A DNA stretch of 64,000 nt. Origin: Chloroflexota bacterium. Its GTDB lineage: Bacteria > Chloroflexota > UBA11872. Where the stretch lies: contig JAPOYR010000011.1 in assembly GCA_026706485.1 (NCBI GenBank), forward strand, positions 620,001 to 684,000, read 5' to 3'. This document shows positions 1 through 7,842 of this stretch, piece by piece. Every line of letters begins with the position of its first letter. Within the stretch, counting starts at the first letter, position 1. The notes below the pieces were generated by a model. It did no database searches. It had not been told where the DNA came from and saw only the letters and a program-made list of their open reading frames with translations. Both the position numbers and the translations under genes were made by a program.

Positions 1-1852
1 CTCGCACCCGGAACTGGTAGGCACTCGCGCGCATGAGGCCGGTGATGCTGTCCGTCCGCACGGTGCCGCTGTGGCTGGCGTCGGTCCACGACTGCGCCGT
101 CGCCAGCTTGTATTCCACGTCATAGCCCGTGATGGCGTTGCCGCCGCCGTCGGGCTCGGTCCACGACAGGTTGACCTGTGTGCTGCTGGCCACCGTCGCC
201 GTGAGCGTCGGGGTGCCAATGACGCCTGAGATCGTGCTGGCACTCACGATGGCTGACCAGCCGCCATTGCCCACGCTGTTCACCGCTCGCACGCGGAACT
301 GGTAGGCGGTCACGCGCGTGAGCCCCGTGATGCTGTCCGTCCGCACGGTGCCGCTGTGGCTGGCGTCGGTCCACGACTGCGCCGTCGCCAGCTTGTATTC
401 CACGTCATAGCCCGTGATTGCCGCTCCGCCGCTGTCGGGCTGCGTCCACAGCAGATCAATGCGACTGCTGCTGACCACCGTCGCCGTGAGCACCGGGGCA
501 GCGGGGAGCTCCGCCTGGGTCGTCGCGCTCGCGGTGGCCCAAGTCCCATTTCCGGCGGCGTTCATCGCGCGCACGCGGAACTGGTAGGCTCTCGCCCGCG
601 TCAGGCCGGTAATCGAGGCTGTGCGCCCGGTGCCCGTATGGCTGACGTCGGTCCACGAGTTCGCCGCGGCCAGCTTGTACTGCACGTCGTAGCCCGTGAT
701 CGTCGCGCCGCCGTTGTTCGGCTGCGTCCACGACAGGTCGATGCGACTGCTGCTGCGCACCGTCGCCGTGAGCACCGGCGCAGCGGGGAGCTCCGCCTGG
801 GTCGTCGCGCTCGCGGTGGCCCAAGTCCCATTTCCGGCGGCGTTCATCGCGCGCACGCGGAACTGGTAGGCTCTCGCCCGCGTCAGGCCGGTAATCGAGG
901 CTGTGCGCCCGGTGCCCGTATGGCTGACGTCGGTCCACGAGTTCGCCGCGGCCAGCTTGTACTGCACGTCGTAGCCCGTGATCGTCGCGCCGCCGTTGTT
1001 CGGCTGCGTCCACGACAGGTCGATGCGACTGCTGCTGCGCACCGTCGCCGTGAGCACCGGCGCAGCGGGGAGCTCCGCCTGGGTCGTCGCGCTCGCGGTG
1101 GCCCAAGTCCCATTTCCGGCGGCGTTCACCGCGCGCACGCGGAACTGGTAGGCGCTCGCCCGCGAGAGGCCGGTGATCGAGGCCATGCGGGTGAGGTCCG
1201 TGTGCCCCGCGTCGGTCCAGGTGTTGGCCGTCGCGAGTTTGTATTCGACGTCGTAGCCGTTGATCGCCGGTCCATCGTTGCTCGGCTCCGTCCACTCAAG
1301 ATCCACCTGAGTGCTGCTGCGCACGGTGGCCGTGAGGGATGGCTGTTCCGGCGGCACGTTTCGGAGGGCGAACGTCACGCGGATGCCGGCAGGTATGGCG
1401 CGCTCGATGACGGTCAGCGCGAGCTGGCCCAAGTTCGGACGCGGGTCATTCACGACGTTGTGGATCGTCACGGTGCCGTCCGCGTGGTCCTGGCAGTAGC
1501 CCATCGGAAACACGCGCTGGATCAAGGCGTCGATCATCGGGGTCGTGCCATCACACCATAGCGCGCGGCCGCGCAACCGGAGCAACAGGCGATAGGTCTC
1601 GTCGTCCACGTTCGTCCGGGCAGCGACTGGCCGCTCCAGATCCACCCGCTCGCCGATCCAGTCGAGCCCGATGCCCTCGGCCGTGTTGAGGTTGTGCTGA
1701 CGCTCCAGCCAAATCAGCGGGTCGATGAGCGCGTCTTTGATGACCTTGAGCCGATTGCGGATCAGCGCCCGCAGGCGGGGTGAGTCATCCCACTGGCTCA
1801 CCGTGAGGTCCACGATTGAATCGATGTCGATGCGGGAGGCGATGTCGCTCAA
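1..1852 (-). CDS. Tail protein I-like fibre with fibronectin type III repeats (partial)
   Basis: This gene runs off the left edge; about 617 residues are inside the window. It starts with TTG inside a TTGA overlap with the baseplate J stop, so translation is coupled. Residues 1 to about 165 look like a gpI/gp48-type baseplate protein (LSDIASRIDIDSIVDL start, many Arg/Leu helices, then a domain with GYCQDHADGTVTIHN). From about residue 166 there are nearly five FN3 domains of 94 residues each, with the usual W (VDLEWTEPSN), GYDVEYK and AYQFRVRAVNAAGNG strands. The likely role is to link the baseplate to host binding. The N-terminal family is inferred from position after gpJ and from length; the FN3 domains are clear. 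Two of the repeats are identical in DNA. Confidence 0.85.
   Translation of the reverse strand, partial: MSDIASRIDIDSIVDLTVSQWDDSPRLRALIRNRLKVIKDALIDPLIWLERQHNLNTAEGIGLDWIGERVDLERPVAARTNVDDETYRLLLRLRGRALWCDGTTPMIDALIQRVFPMGYCQDHADGTVTIHNVVNDPRPNLGQLALTVIERAIPAGIRVTFALRNVPPEQPSLTATVRSSTQVDLEWTEPSNDGPAINGYDVEYKLATANTWTDAGHTDLTRMASITGLSRASAYQFRVRAVNAAGNGTWATASATTQAELPAAPVLTATVRSSSRIDLSWTQPNNGGATITGYDVQYKLAAANSWTDVSHTGTGRTASITGLTRARAYQFRVRAMNAAGNGTWATASATTQAELPAAPVLTATVRSSSRIDLSWTQPNNGGATITGYDVQYKLAAANSWTDVSHTGTGRTASITGLTRARAYQFRVRAMNAAGNGTWATASATTQAELPAAPVLTATVVSSSRIDLLWTQPDSGGAAITGYDVEYKLATAQSWTDASHSGTVRTDSITGLTRVTAYQFRVRAVNSVGNGGWSAIVSASTISGVIGTPTLTATVASSTQVNLSWTEPDGGGNAITGYDVEYKLATAQSWTDASHSGTVRTDSITGLMRASAYQFRVR
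499..1062. repeat. Perfect 282-bp tandem duplication of an FN3 domain
   Basis: Positions 499-780 and 781-1062 read identically base for base, and a third copy continues the same sequence for a further 60 or so bases before diverging. The unit is 282 bp, exactly 94 codons, so the frame is kept and one whole FN3 domain is duplicated. The flanking FN3 units in the same gene differ, so this pair is recent. Confidence 0.95.
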
Positions 1853-3036
1853 GTAACCGTCACATCCGCCGCGGCGATGGTGAGTCGCTCGGTGAGTTGC
1901 ACCGTGCCAATCGGCGCGTCATTCTGCCGGCGCACCGCGGTGACCGACTGCACGGTATGCCCGGGCACGCTCAGGATCGGCGCGAGCAATCGGTTCGTGT
2001 CGAGCTGCTCGCCGATGGCCAGCCCGCTGGTGTCGAAGTCGCCCTCGCCCGAGGACCACTCACCGGCCGCCCAAGCAACCACACGCTCGATGATCGCCGC
2101 TTCGCCGCCAGCCGGGAATCCCACACCGACCGCCGTATCGATTGTGATTTCTAGCGGCACACGGGTGACGCGGCTGAATCGCACCGGGACGTTGTGACCA
2201 CCCGTCGCGTGCGGGACATTGACGCTCGTGGTCCCACTCATCACCACCCCGCTCGGCTTCGATTGCGCGATCGCGGCCGCTACGTCGGCATCGGCTCCGC
2301 CATCGACGACGACCAGGAATGAGCCGGCGCCAATGGTGGCGCCTTGGAGCGTGATTGCAGCGGTCGTCACGTTCTCACGGATGATGGCGGCCACGACGCC
2401 ATCCACCTCGCGCACGTCGACGAGGATGGCATCGTCGCTCGTGCGCGCATTCCGCGCGACGTGCCGCTGATAGCGACCTCGATAAGCGACGTCCGTCTCC
2501 ACGTTTCGCCCCACGCTGGCCGCCGCGGCGTTCGTGATCCCCGTCCAGCCCGCCACCAGGTCGACGGTCTCGGTCAGGGCGCCTGCAGCGGCCTCGACAG
2601 GCCCCGTCTCGGTCGCTCGCATCGTGGCCATGACATTCCCATCGGCACCAATCGTGGCGTCATTCACCAAGGCAAACACCGCGCCACCGGCCGTCCGAGC
2701 CCGCGAGCCCGCGGGGACGACCGTGGTGGCCGTGCCGGTGAGCGTCGCGGTCACGGTGGAATAGGTCGCGAGCCGCCGGTCGATGTCAAGCACCGAGCCG
2801 AGATCGTCAAGCTGGACGCCGAGGGAGCGAGGGAGTGACAGGCCATTGCCGACGGCCACCACGGCCTCGTCGACCTCCGCGAGAGTCAGGGCGTCGGCCG
2901 CCATAAGCTGGCCCTGCGGCGACTCGGCGGACACATCGAGGTCCTGGCCGAGCGCGTCGCGAAACGCCGTTTGCTCCCGCGTCACGTAGCTCGACAGCGA
3001 CTCCGCTTCGACGCCCGTTGCTGTGACGCGGGCCAT
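1849..3036 (-). CDS. Baseplate J-like protein
   Basis: A 395-residue protein with the baseplate J / Mu gp47 layout: a helical N-terminus (LSSYVTREQTAFRDALGQDLD), a beta-rich middle with VVPAGSRARTAGGAVF, the central GAVTETVDLVAGWTGITN-like region and the conserved ETDVAYRGRYQRHVARN stretch near residue 180, then the VRFSRVTRVPLEI domain. In contractile tails this protein forms the wedge/periphery of the baseplate together with gp25-like and gpI-like proteins, which flank it here. It starts in an ATGA overlap with the gp25-like gene and its stop overlaps the TTG start of the fibre gene. Family assignment is by motif and synteny and is firm. Confidence 0.92.
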   Translation of the reverse strand: MARVTATGVEAESLSSYVTREQTAFRDALGQDLDVSAESPQGQLMAADALTLAEVDEAVVAVGNGLSLPRSLGVQLDDLGSVLDIDRRLATYSTVTATLTGTATTVVPAGSRARTAGGAVFALVNDATIGADGNVMATMRATETGPVEAAAGALTETVDLVAGWTGITNAAAASVGRNVETDVAYRGRYQRHVARNARTSDDAILVDVREVDGVVAAIIRENVTTAAITLQGATIGAGSFLVVVDGGADADVAAAIAQSKPSGVVMSGTTSVNVPHATGGHNVPVRFSRVTRVPLEITIDTAVGVGFPAGGEAAIIERVVAWAAGEWSSGEGDFDTSGLAIGEQLDTNRLLAPILSVPGHTVQSVTAVRRQNDAPIGTVQLTERLTIAAADVTVT

Positions 3037-3380
3037 CAGACCGTCACGCTCACAGAAGCCGTGCCGTCGTCCGCCGTCACGTCCGCCGTCACGCTCAAAC
3101 GGCGCGTGCGTGGATCGAGCTGGGCGTCGACGTTATCCACGGCCAGGACGCCCGGGACGTCTCGAATCTGATCGGCGATGATGGATCCCGCGAGTGCGCT
3201 CGGCAGCCGCTCGCCCAGCAGATCGGTCAAGTACGGCACGCCTGCCTCGGCATCGAGGAACGACTCACCCCGAAACAGTCGCAGCCGCTGCAGCACCCGC
3301 TGCCGAACCGCTTCGATTCCATCCGCCACGGCGAAGCCTGTGGCGATGTCGGAGTCGGCGGCAGCAATGGTGCGGGCCAT
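3036..3380 (-). CDS. gpW/gp25-like baseplate wedge protein
   Basis: A 114-residue protein with the gp25/Mu gp46 signature: an N-terminal helix GIEAVRQRVLQRLRLFRGE followed by SFLDAEAGVPYLTDLLGE, then IADQIRDVPGVLAVDNVDAQLD and a final beta-strand region. gp25-like proteins nucleate the sheath on the baseplate. It sits directly upstream of baseplate J with an ATGA overlap, which is the usual order in Mu-, P2- and Pam3-type tails. Length and motif both fit the family. Confidence 0.92.
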   Translation of the reverse strand: MARTIAAADSDIATGFAVADGIEAVRQRVLQRLRLFRGESFLDAEAGVPYLTDLLGERLPSALAGSIIADQIRDVPGVLAVDNVDAQLDPRTRRLSVTADVTADDGTASVSVTV

Positions 3381-3383
3381 GCC

Positions 3384-4307
3384 TCACACGTCGATGGCGA
3401 GGGTCCAGCTCGACCCCCGCAGATCCTTGGCCTTGAGGGTGACAGACTTGTCCTTGAGCAGGCGGTGGACGACCGGGGTGGCTGTGCTGTCCTTCGCGAG
3501 CACCTGCCGCACGATGAGCGGTCGGCCGGTGAGCTCATTCGTGATCTTGAGCGCCGCCGCGGCGGTGTTCGGCGCGGTCGGCGCTTTCGCGATGGCAAAC
3601 TCGCGCTGGCGGATGTTGGCCTCGCTCAGCGTGAGTGACACGGGGAGCGCCGGCGGGGTGGTGTCGCCGACCTGCGTTTCCTCGTCGTCATCGTCGCTGT
3701 CCGTATCGGGCACCGGCGTTGGCGGGGCGGGCTTCTGCAGAGCCGTGTGCAGCCTGCCGTATTCGTAGACCTCGACCTTCTGCGGGCTCAGGGCCTCGAA
3801 CTGGACGCGCTCGTGGTCGATTTTGCCGAGAGCGCGTAGCGGCGCCCGCTCCTTCGGCGTTTTCTCCTGCTGGAATTTCACCTTGAGCTGCTCGGCGAAG
3901 TGTTTGATCGTCGCTTCCGGCAGCGCCGCGGAGGCGTCGACGAGCCGTTGGGCATCCAGGGAGTCGATCCCTCGGAGGGTGAATGGTTCGAGGGGCGGCG
4001 CCGACCCCGAGCGATAGCGGATGAGGCATGCGACGTACAGGTTCGACATCATGAGTTTCAGTTGATCCGTGCTCTCAGCGTAGGGGGCGAGCCGCCGACG
4101 CCAGACCAGTTCGAATCGCCAAAGCATGTGGTCCTGCATCAGCGCCTCTTCGACGGTGTCGCGGTGCGGGGTTTTTTCGATCTCGCGGGCCCATAACTCG
4201 CGCTGCAATGTCATGTCGCGGATGGAATAGCGCGGCCTTTGGTGGGCCGTGTAGGGACCCCCGTAGTGCAGTTCGAGCAGTTCAGTCTCAGTCAGGTTTA
4301 CTGACAT
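3384..4307 (-). CDS. Uncharacterised baseplate-region protein
   Basis: A 307-residue protein that I do not recognise. Residues 1-120 are mostly helical and basic (HMLWRFELVWRRRLAPYAES); a very acidic linker with a run of Asp/Glu lies around residue 205; the last 90 residues are Lys/Thr-rich and look beta-stranded, ending SSWTLAIDV. It lies between the spike and the gp25-like gene, with only 3 bases to the next gene, so a structural baseplate or spike-associated role is inferred from position only. Confidence 0.75.
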   Translation of the reverse strand: MSVNLTETELLELHYGGPYTAHQRPRYSIRDMTLQRELWAREIEKTPHRDTVEEALMQDHMLWRFELVWRRRLAPYAESTDQLKLMMSNLYVACLIRYRSGSAPPLEPFTLRGIDSLDAQRLVDASAALPEATIKHFAEQLKVKFQQEKTPKERAPLRALGKIDHERVQFEALSPQKVEVYEYGRLHTALQKPAPPTPVPDTDSDDDDEETQVGDTTPPALPVSLTLSEANIRQREFAIAKAPTAPNTAAAALKITNELTGRPLIVRQVLAKDSTATPVVHRLLKDKSVTLKAKDLRGSSWTLAIDV

Positions 4308-4313
4308 GGTGCC

Positions 4314-5135
4314 TTAGGATGTGGTGACCCAATCGAGGGTCGGTGTCCAGGGTGATGGCCCGTCCCAAGTATACGCCCGCACTCGCACGCGCAGGCGCGT
4401 ACGACGCGGCGCGGTGAGCCACCGGCTTTCCCTTTCAAGATAGTTGCTATAGCCTGGATATGGCATCCAACTCCCCTCCCCGACGCGCAGTTGGGGGAGA
4501 TAACCGAGGATGGGCAGCCATGGGCTTGTGGAGGCGTCCCATTCCTGAATCTGGATGTTGCCGACATCGCTCCGTATCCGCAGATTCGGTGGCGCCGTCG
4601 GCGCAAATTCCCCCGGCCACCCGCCGCCGATCTCCTCCCCGTTGTGCAGCACGCGCCCGTCCGGCTCCAGCGTGAGCGAGATGGCACCGTCCGTCGACTG
4701 GATCGCGACGCCCTCGGCACTCGCCGGCGTGATCCGCGTCGGCCCGAATCCGGGGATCGCCACGGCGTCGCTGAGCGACATGATGCGGTCGACGTCGGGC
4801 GCTGCCTGCTGAAACCGACGCTTGAAGTCGGTGAGTCCGCGCTGGCTGATCACGAGCAGTACGGCGTCGCCCGCGGCGAGCGGGGCAACCATCGTCCACT
4901 GCGCGGTCGCGGGCCAGACGACTGGCACGTTGGGAATCAACGGCTGGCTGACGCGCGTGCCGTTGGTCAACAACAGATCAATCGCTGGCTGCACCGTGGC
5001 ACGGCGCGTGGCTGGATCGTAGGCGTGGACGATGCCCGGGATGGCGGCGTTAGGCGACTTCCGGAACTGGCCCAGAACTGAGCGGACAGCACTCGACAGA
5101 TTGTTTCGTCGGATCTCGGGGTCGAGATTGCTCAC
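4314..5135 (-). CDS. Gp138-like central spike / baseplate puncturing protein
   Basis: A 273-residue protein. I place the start at the GTG of a GTGA overlap with the hub gene; the longer in-frame extension upstream is the shadow of the hub gene. Residues 20-130 match the Gp138 N-terminal OB-fold type (AIPGIVHAYDPATRRATVQP, VPVVWPATAQWTMVAPLAAGD, LLVISQRGLTDFKRR). The C-terminal 100 residues are Trp/Pro-rich and may be the needle or an added domain. The role is the membrane-piercing tip below the hub. The N-terminal family is clear; the C-terminal part is unassigned. Confidence 0.88.
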   Translation of the reverse strand: MSNLDPEIRRNNLSSAVRSVLGQFRKSPNAAIPGIVHAYDPATRRATVQPAIDLLLTNGTRVSQPLIPNVPVVWPATAQWTMVAPLAAGDAVLLVISQRGLTDFKRRFQQAAPDVDRIMSLSDAVAIPGFGPTRITPASAEGVAIQSTDGAISLTLEPDGRVLHNGEEIGGGWPGEFAPTAPPNLRIRSDVGNIQIQEWDASTSPWLPILGYLPQLRVGEGSWMPYPGYSNYLERESRWLTAPRRTRLRVRVRAYTWDGPSPWTPTLDWVTTS

Positions 5136-5926
5136 AGCGCCACCGCCTCGAGCGCCGTCTGCCACTCGCCATCCCACGTGTCGCCGCGATGCTCCAGGCT
5201 GATGATCTTGCCTGTGGCATTCAGCCGCTCCGACTCGACGCGCACGCGCTGGTTCAGCCGCACCAGCGGGCTCAGGCGCATCCGCGCCGTGAATCCGTTC
5301 TCGGTGAGCGCCGGCGAGCCGATCATTCCCGTGTCCTCGCGCAGCACGAATCCGATCTGCGCATCCGCCAGCCCGCGGCGTCGAAACAGCAGCTCGCCGT
5401 CGGTTTCGTACCACTCGACCCCACGCGGCCGAAGCAGTCCAGTGAGCGCATCCTCGGCCTTGCCCGCATGCACGTAGTCGGCGACCGCCAGATCCGGTAC
5501 GGCGTCGAGGGGCCCGACGGGGAGTCCGAGCTTGCCCGCGATATCGCCGACGATGGCGCGCAGACTCACGACACCCTGGTAGCTCGTGGCAATCGTGACG
5601 GCGGCACGGGCCTGCCGTGACGCGGGTTCAAGGGTGAGGGTCGTGAGCCGCTCGCGGCCCTCGAACTCCTGCTCGATACGCCGAATCTCGCCAACGTAAA
5701 CCTGATCAATCGGATGTCCGCGATATCCGGCGGACAGTCGCGCCGTCGCGTCCTTCTGGATCTCGCGCGCCGTAGGCTCGGCCAGATTGGTGACGGTGAT
5801 AGTCGAAGGGCCGGGATCGCCGTGGATCTCAGTGCGTACCTCGAACGACATCCGCAATCCCTCAATGACGATGCCGGGCGGGGCAATGGCGAGGCTGGAT
5901 TGGCGGATGTATGCCGGGTTGATCAC
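5132..5926 (-). CDS. Baseplate hub protein (gp27/gpD-type)
   Basis: A 264-residue protein of the tail-hub type: an N-terminal beta barrel (GIVIEGLRMSFEVRTEIHGDPGPSTITVTNL), a second barrel beginning VYVGEIRRIEQEFEGRERLTTL, the helical insert LRAIVGDIAGKLGLPVGPLD, and a C-terminal barrel with RVRVESERLNATGKIISLEHRGDTWDGEW. Hub trimers sit at the tube end and carry the spike. It lies between the plug and spike genes with ATGA and GTGA overlaps. The call rests on domain order and on position in the module. Confidence 0.85.
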   Translation of the reverse strand: MINPAYIRQSSLAIAPPGIVIEGLRMSFEVRTEIHGDPGPSTITVTNLAEPTAREIQKDATARLSAGYRGHPIDQVYVGEIRRIEQEFEGRERLTTLTLEPASRQARAAVTIATSYQGVVSLRAIVGDIAGKLGLPVGPLDAVPDLAVADYVHAGKAEDALTGLLRPRGVEWYETDGELLFRRRGLADAQIGFVLREDTGMIGSPALTENGFTARMRLSPLVRLNQRVRVESERLNATGKIISLEHRGDTWDGEWQTALEAVAL

Positions 5927-6279
5927 AGGGTCACGTCGCCGTAATCGGCGAGTCGTGCCTCGACATCAGCAATCTCGGCGTCGGTGAGGTACCAGAGCGC
6001 GTGCGTTTCCGTCCACGCGCGACGCCCGACCGACACGTCGTCGTTGCCCTTCGTTGCCAGGACGATCAAGTCGCCATCGAAATCGGTGAGTTGCGTGCCA
6101 AGCAGGCGTCGCCATGGAACGACCTGGCGCCCCGTGGCCAGCCGAGATCCCGGACGGGCGACGCTCAGATACCACGCTCCGGCTAGCGGTGACCACCGCA
6201 AGCGCAAGCCCACTTGCTGGCCACCAAGGGTCGTTCGCAGGACTTGCTCGACGGCGTTCGTCAATGGGATCGCTTGCAT
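5923..6279 (-). CDS. Pam3-type baseplate plug protein
   Basis: A 118-residue beta-rich protein resembling the cyanophage Pam3 plug gp18 family: AIPLTNAVEQVLRTTLGGQQVGLRLRWSPLAGAWYLSV near the N-terminus, then GRQVVPWRRLLGTQL and a C-terminal LWYLTDAEIADVEARL helix. Members lie just before the hub and have this size. It overlaps the hub gene by 4 bases. Its start lies inside the 3' end of the basic Cys-rich gene upstream, a 19-base overlap that is larger than the module's usual 4 bases and suggests that the upstream gene is an insertion. Confidence 0.85.
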   Translation of the reverse strand: MQAIPLTNAVEQVLRTTLGGQQVGLRLRWSPLAGAWYLSVARPGSRLATGRQVVPWRRLLGTQLTDFDGDLIVLATKGNDDVSVGRRAWTETHALWYLTDAEIADVEARLADYGDVTL

Positions 6280-7055
6280 GCCACGTCCTCGGCTAGCAAC
6301 CGCCGGTAAAACGCAAGGTCACCTGGCGTGATAATCTCCCACCCCTCGCGTCTGGCCTCAACACGCAGCCAGTCGTCGGGCCAGAGGTGGCGCGGCGTAT
6401 TCTCCCGCTTGATCCGGTCGATCTTGGCATGGACTTCCGCCTCGCGCTCGACCTGTCGCTCCTGGGCCCGAGCCAATGACTCGTGCCTTTTCTCCAGTCG
6501 GCTCCGCAGATAGTGCTTGTAGCCGCCGGGGGACTGCCGTAGCCGCTGCCATTTGCGCCGGTCGTTGGCTCGGGCTCGCTCGGGATTGTCTCGGCGCCAC
6601 TGGCGTGCCGACGCCAAGATCGCCGCGTAGCGCGTGGGATCACTAGTCTTAATGCGCTGTCGCCGCGCGCGACTAGCGGCGTTGATCCGCTGACGGTTTG
6701 CTTCACGATACGCCCGCTTCGAGGCGCGAAATTCGGCAGCAGCAGTGGGGGAGTTGGCGCGTTGCTGCGCCGCCCGCCTCGCTGAGTCACGGCTTGATTT
6801 GCGCTTCCGGGCCGCGTAGTCGGCGTCGGCCTGTACCCGCGCACGATGCCGCTGGTTAATTTGCTCGCGGGCTGTCGGGTCAGCACGCCGCTGGCGGGAC
6901 TTCTCACGAGCTGCCGCCCGACATGTCATGCAGCGGCAGCCATACGAATATTTCTTCCAGGTTCCGTGAGCGATCGCATCGAAGGCTGCCTGACAGAGGT
7001 CGCATCGGCAGTGATCGCGGAGATAGCTGGTGATCATCCCGCACGCTGGCATCAC
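6261..7055 (-). CDS. Basic Cys-motif protein, likely an inserted selfish gene
   Basis: A 264-residue, Arg-rich protein that breaks the tail module between the Dit-like and plug genes. The N-terminus carries a duplicated cysteine motif (YLRDHCRCDLCQAA and YSYGCRCMTCRAA) preceded by HGT. The same HGT...CRC..CRAA motif opens the HNH endonuclease at 35843-36394. Residues 50-200 are a helical basic stretch typical of HNH-linked DNA-binding regions. No HNH core is seen; the C-terminus ends with HLWPDDWLRVEARREGWEIITPGD. The GTG start forms a GTGA overlap with the Dit-like gene. A degenerate or divergent homing-type protein is an inference. Confidence 0.75.
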   Translation of the reverse strand: MMPACGMITSYLRDHCRCDLCQAAFDAIAHGTWKKYSYGCRCMTCRAAAREKSRQRRADPTAREQINQRHRARVQADADYAARKRKSSRDSARRAAQQRANSPTAAAEFRASKRAYREANRQRINAASRARRQRIKTSDPTRYAAILASARQWRRDNPERARANDRRKWQRLRQSPGGYKHYLRSRLEKRHESLARAQERQVEREAEVHAKIDRIKRENTPRHLWPDDWLRVEARREGWEIITPGDLAFYRRLLAEDVACKRSH

Positions 7056-7840
7056 GGCCCCTCGTCAAACCCGGGGATCGTGCGACGTACGACCTCTCGC
7101 TCCGGTTCCTCGAACCCCAGCGCCTGCGCGATCTTGTCGCCGAGCGCGGGCAGGAATTCCTCGAGGCCTTCACCAACGGCTGCTGCAGCCCCGCCGACAT
7201 CAAGCTGCTGCGCCGACTCCCAGACATTCGTGACCGTGTTGGCAAAGACATCGCCGGCACCAGCCAACGGGTCGATTTCCTCCCACTCCAAGCTGTACGT
7301 GCTCGGGCCTTGCAGCGCCAGGTCGTCGTCGACGAAGTCCGGCGTGGGAGTCGGCGGGACCCGATCCGCGGCGGGCCCCGTCGCCGTGGGGGTTGGGACC
7401 TCGAATTCCACGCGCCGCAGTGGCGCCGTGAGGACCTCTTGAAGCTCGATCGTGAATAGCAGCCCTCGCCCCGTGCGGCTGCTCACCGGCGCGATGGCGC
7501 GCGTGATGATCATGTCCTTGTAGACGCCGAGAATCGTCACGACTTCGAGCAGCTCGCGCTCCTGCATCAGCCGCCCGATCTCGGCCCATGCCTGCGCTGG
7601 CCGATCAGTGGCGCCAATGTTGCTTAGGTCGCTGGGGAACAGGTCGCTCGTCCACCCCGTGATCTTGAGCGCGTCGGGTTCGCGGACGGCGTGGTCAACC
7701 AGGGCGGCACCGCTCTCGATGGGAAAGCGCGTGACCGAGACTTGCCGCTCGTGTTCTTCGTCCAGAAAGCCATCGGCATAGCCGACCAACGGCTCGATGC
7801 TTGTGCTACGAGCCTCGTAGATCGCGAATGGGTCTGGCAT
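7052..7840 (-). CDS. Dit-like distal tail / baseplate adaptor protein
   Basis: A 262-residue protein. The first 130 residues match the Dit-like phage tail N-terminal type: FPIESGAALVDHAVREPDALKITGWTSD, then AEIGRLMQERELLEVVTILGVYKDMIITRAIAPVS and LLFTIELQEV. The C-terminal part is Pro/Ala-rich and acidic and is not conserved in appearance. It follows the tape measure gene by 2 bases, which is the family's usual place. The likely role is to cap the tube end and attach it to the hub. Confidence 0.85.
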   Translation of the reverse strand: MPDPFAIYEARSTSIEPLVGYADGFLDEEHERQVSVTRFPIESGAALVDHAVREPDALKITGWTSDLFPSDLSNIGATDRPAQAWAEIGRLMQERELLEVVTILGVYKDMIITRAIAPVSSRTGRGLLFTIELQEVLTAPLRRVEFEVPTPTATGPAADRVPPTPTPDFVDDDLALQGPSTYSLEWEEIDPLAGAGDVFANTVTNVWESAQQLDVGGAAAAVGEGLEEFLPALGDKIAQALGFEEPEREVVRRTIPGFDEGP

Positions 7841-7842
7841 GG

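Noticed and set aside
4314..5414. Longer start of the spike gene
   Set aside because: The extra 93 codons overlap the hub gene in another frame and read as Arg/Ala-rich noise; the GTGA overlap start gives the expected Gp138 N-terminus.
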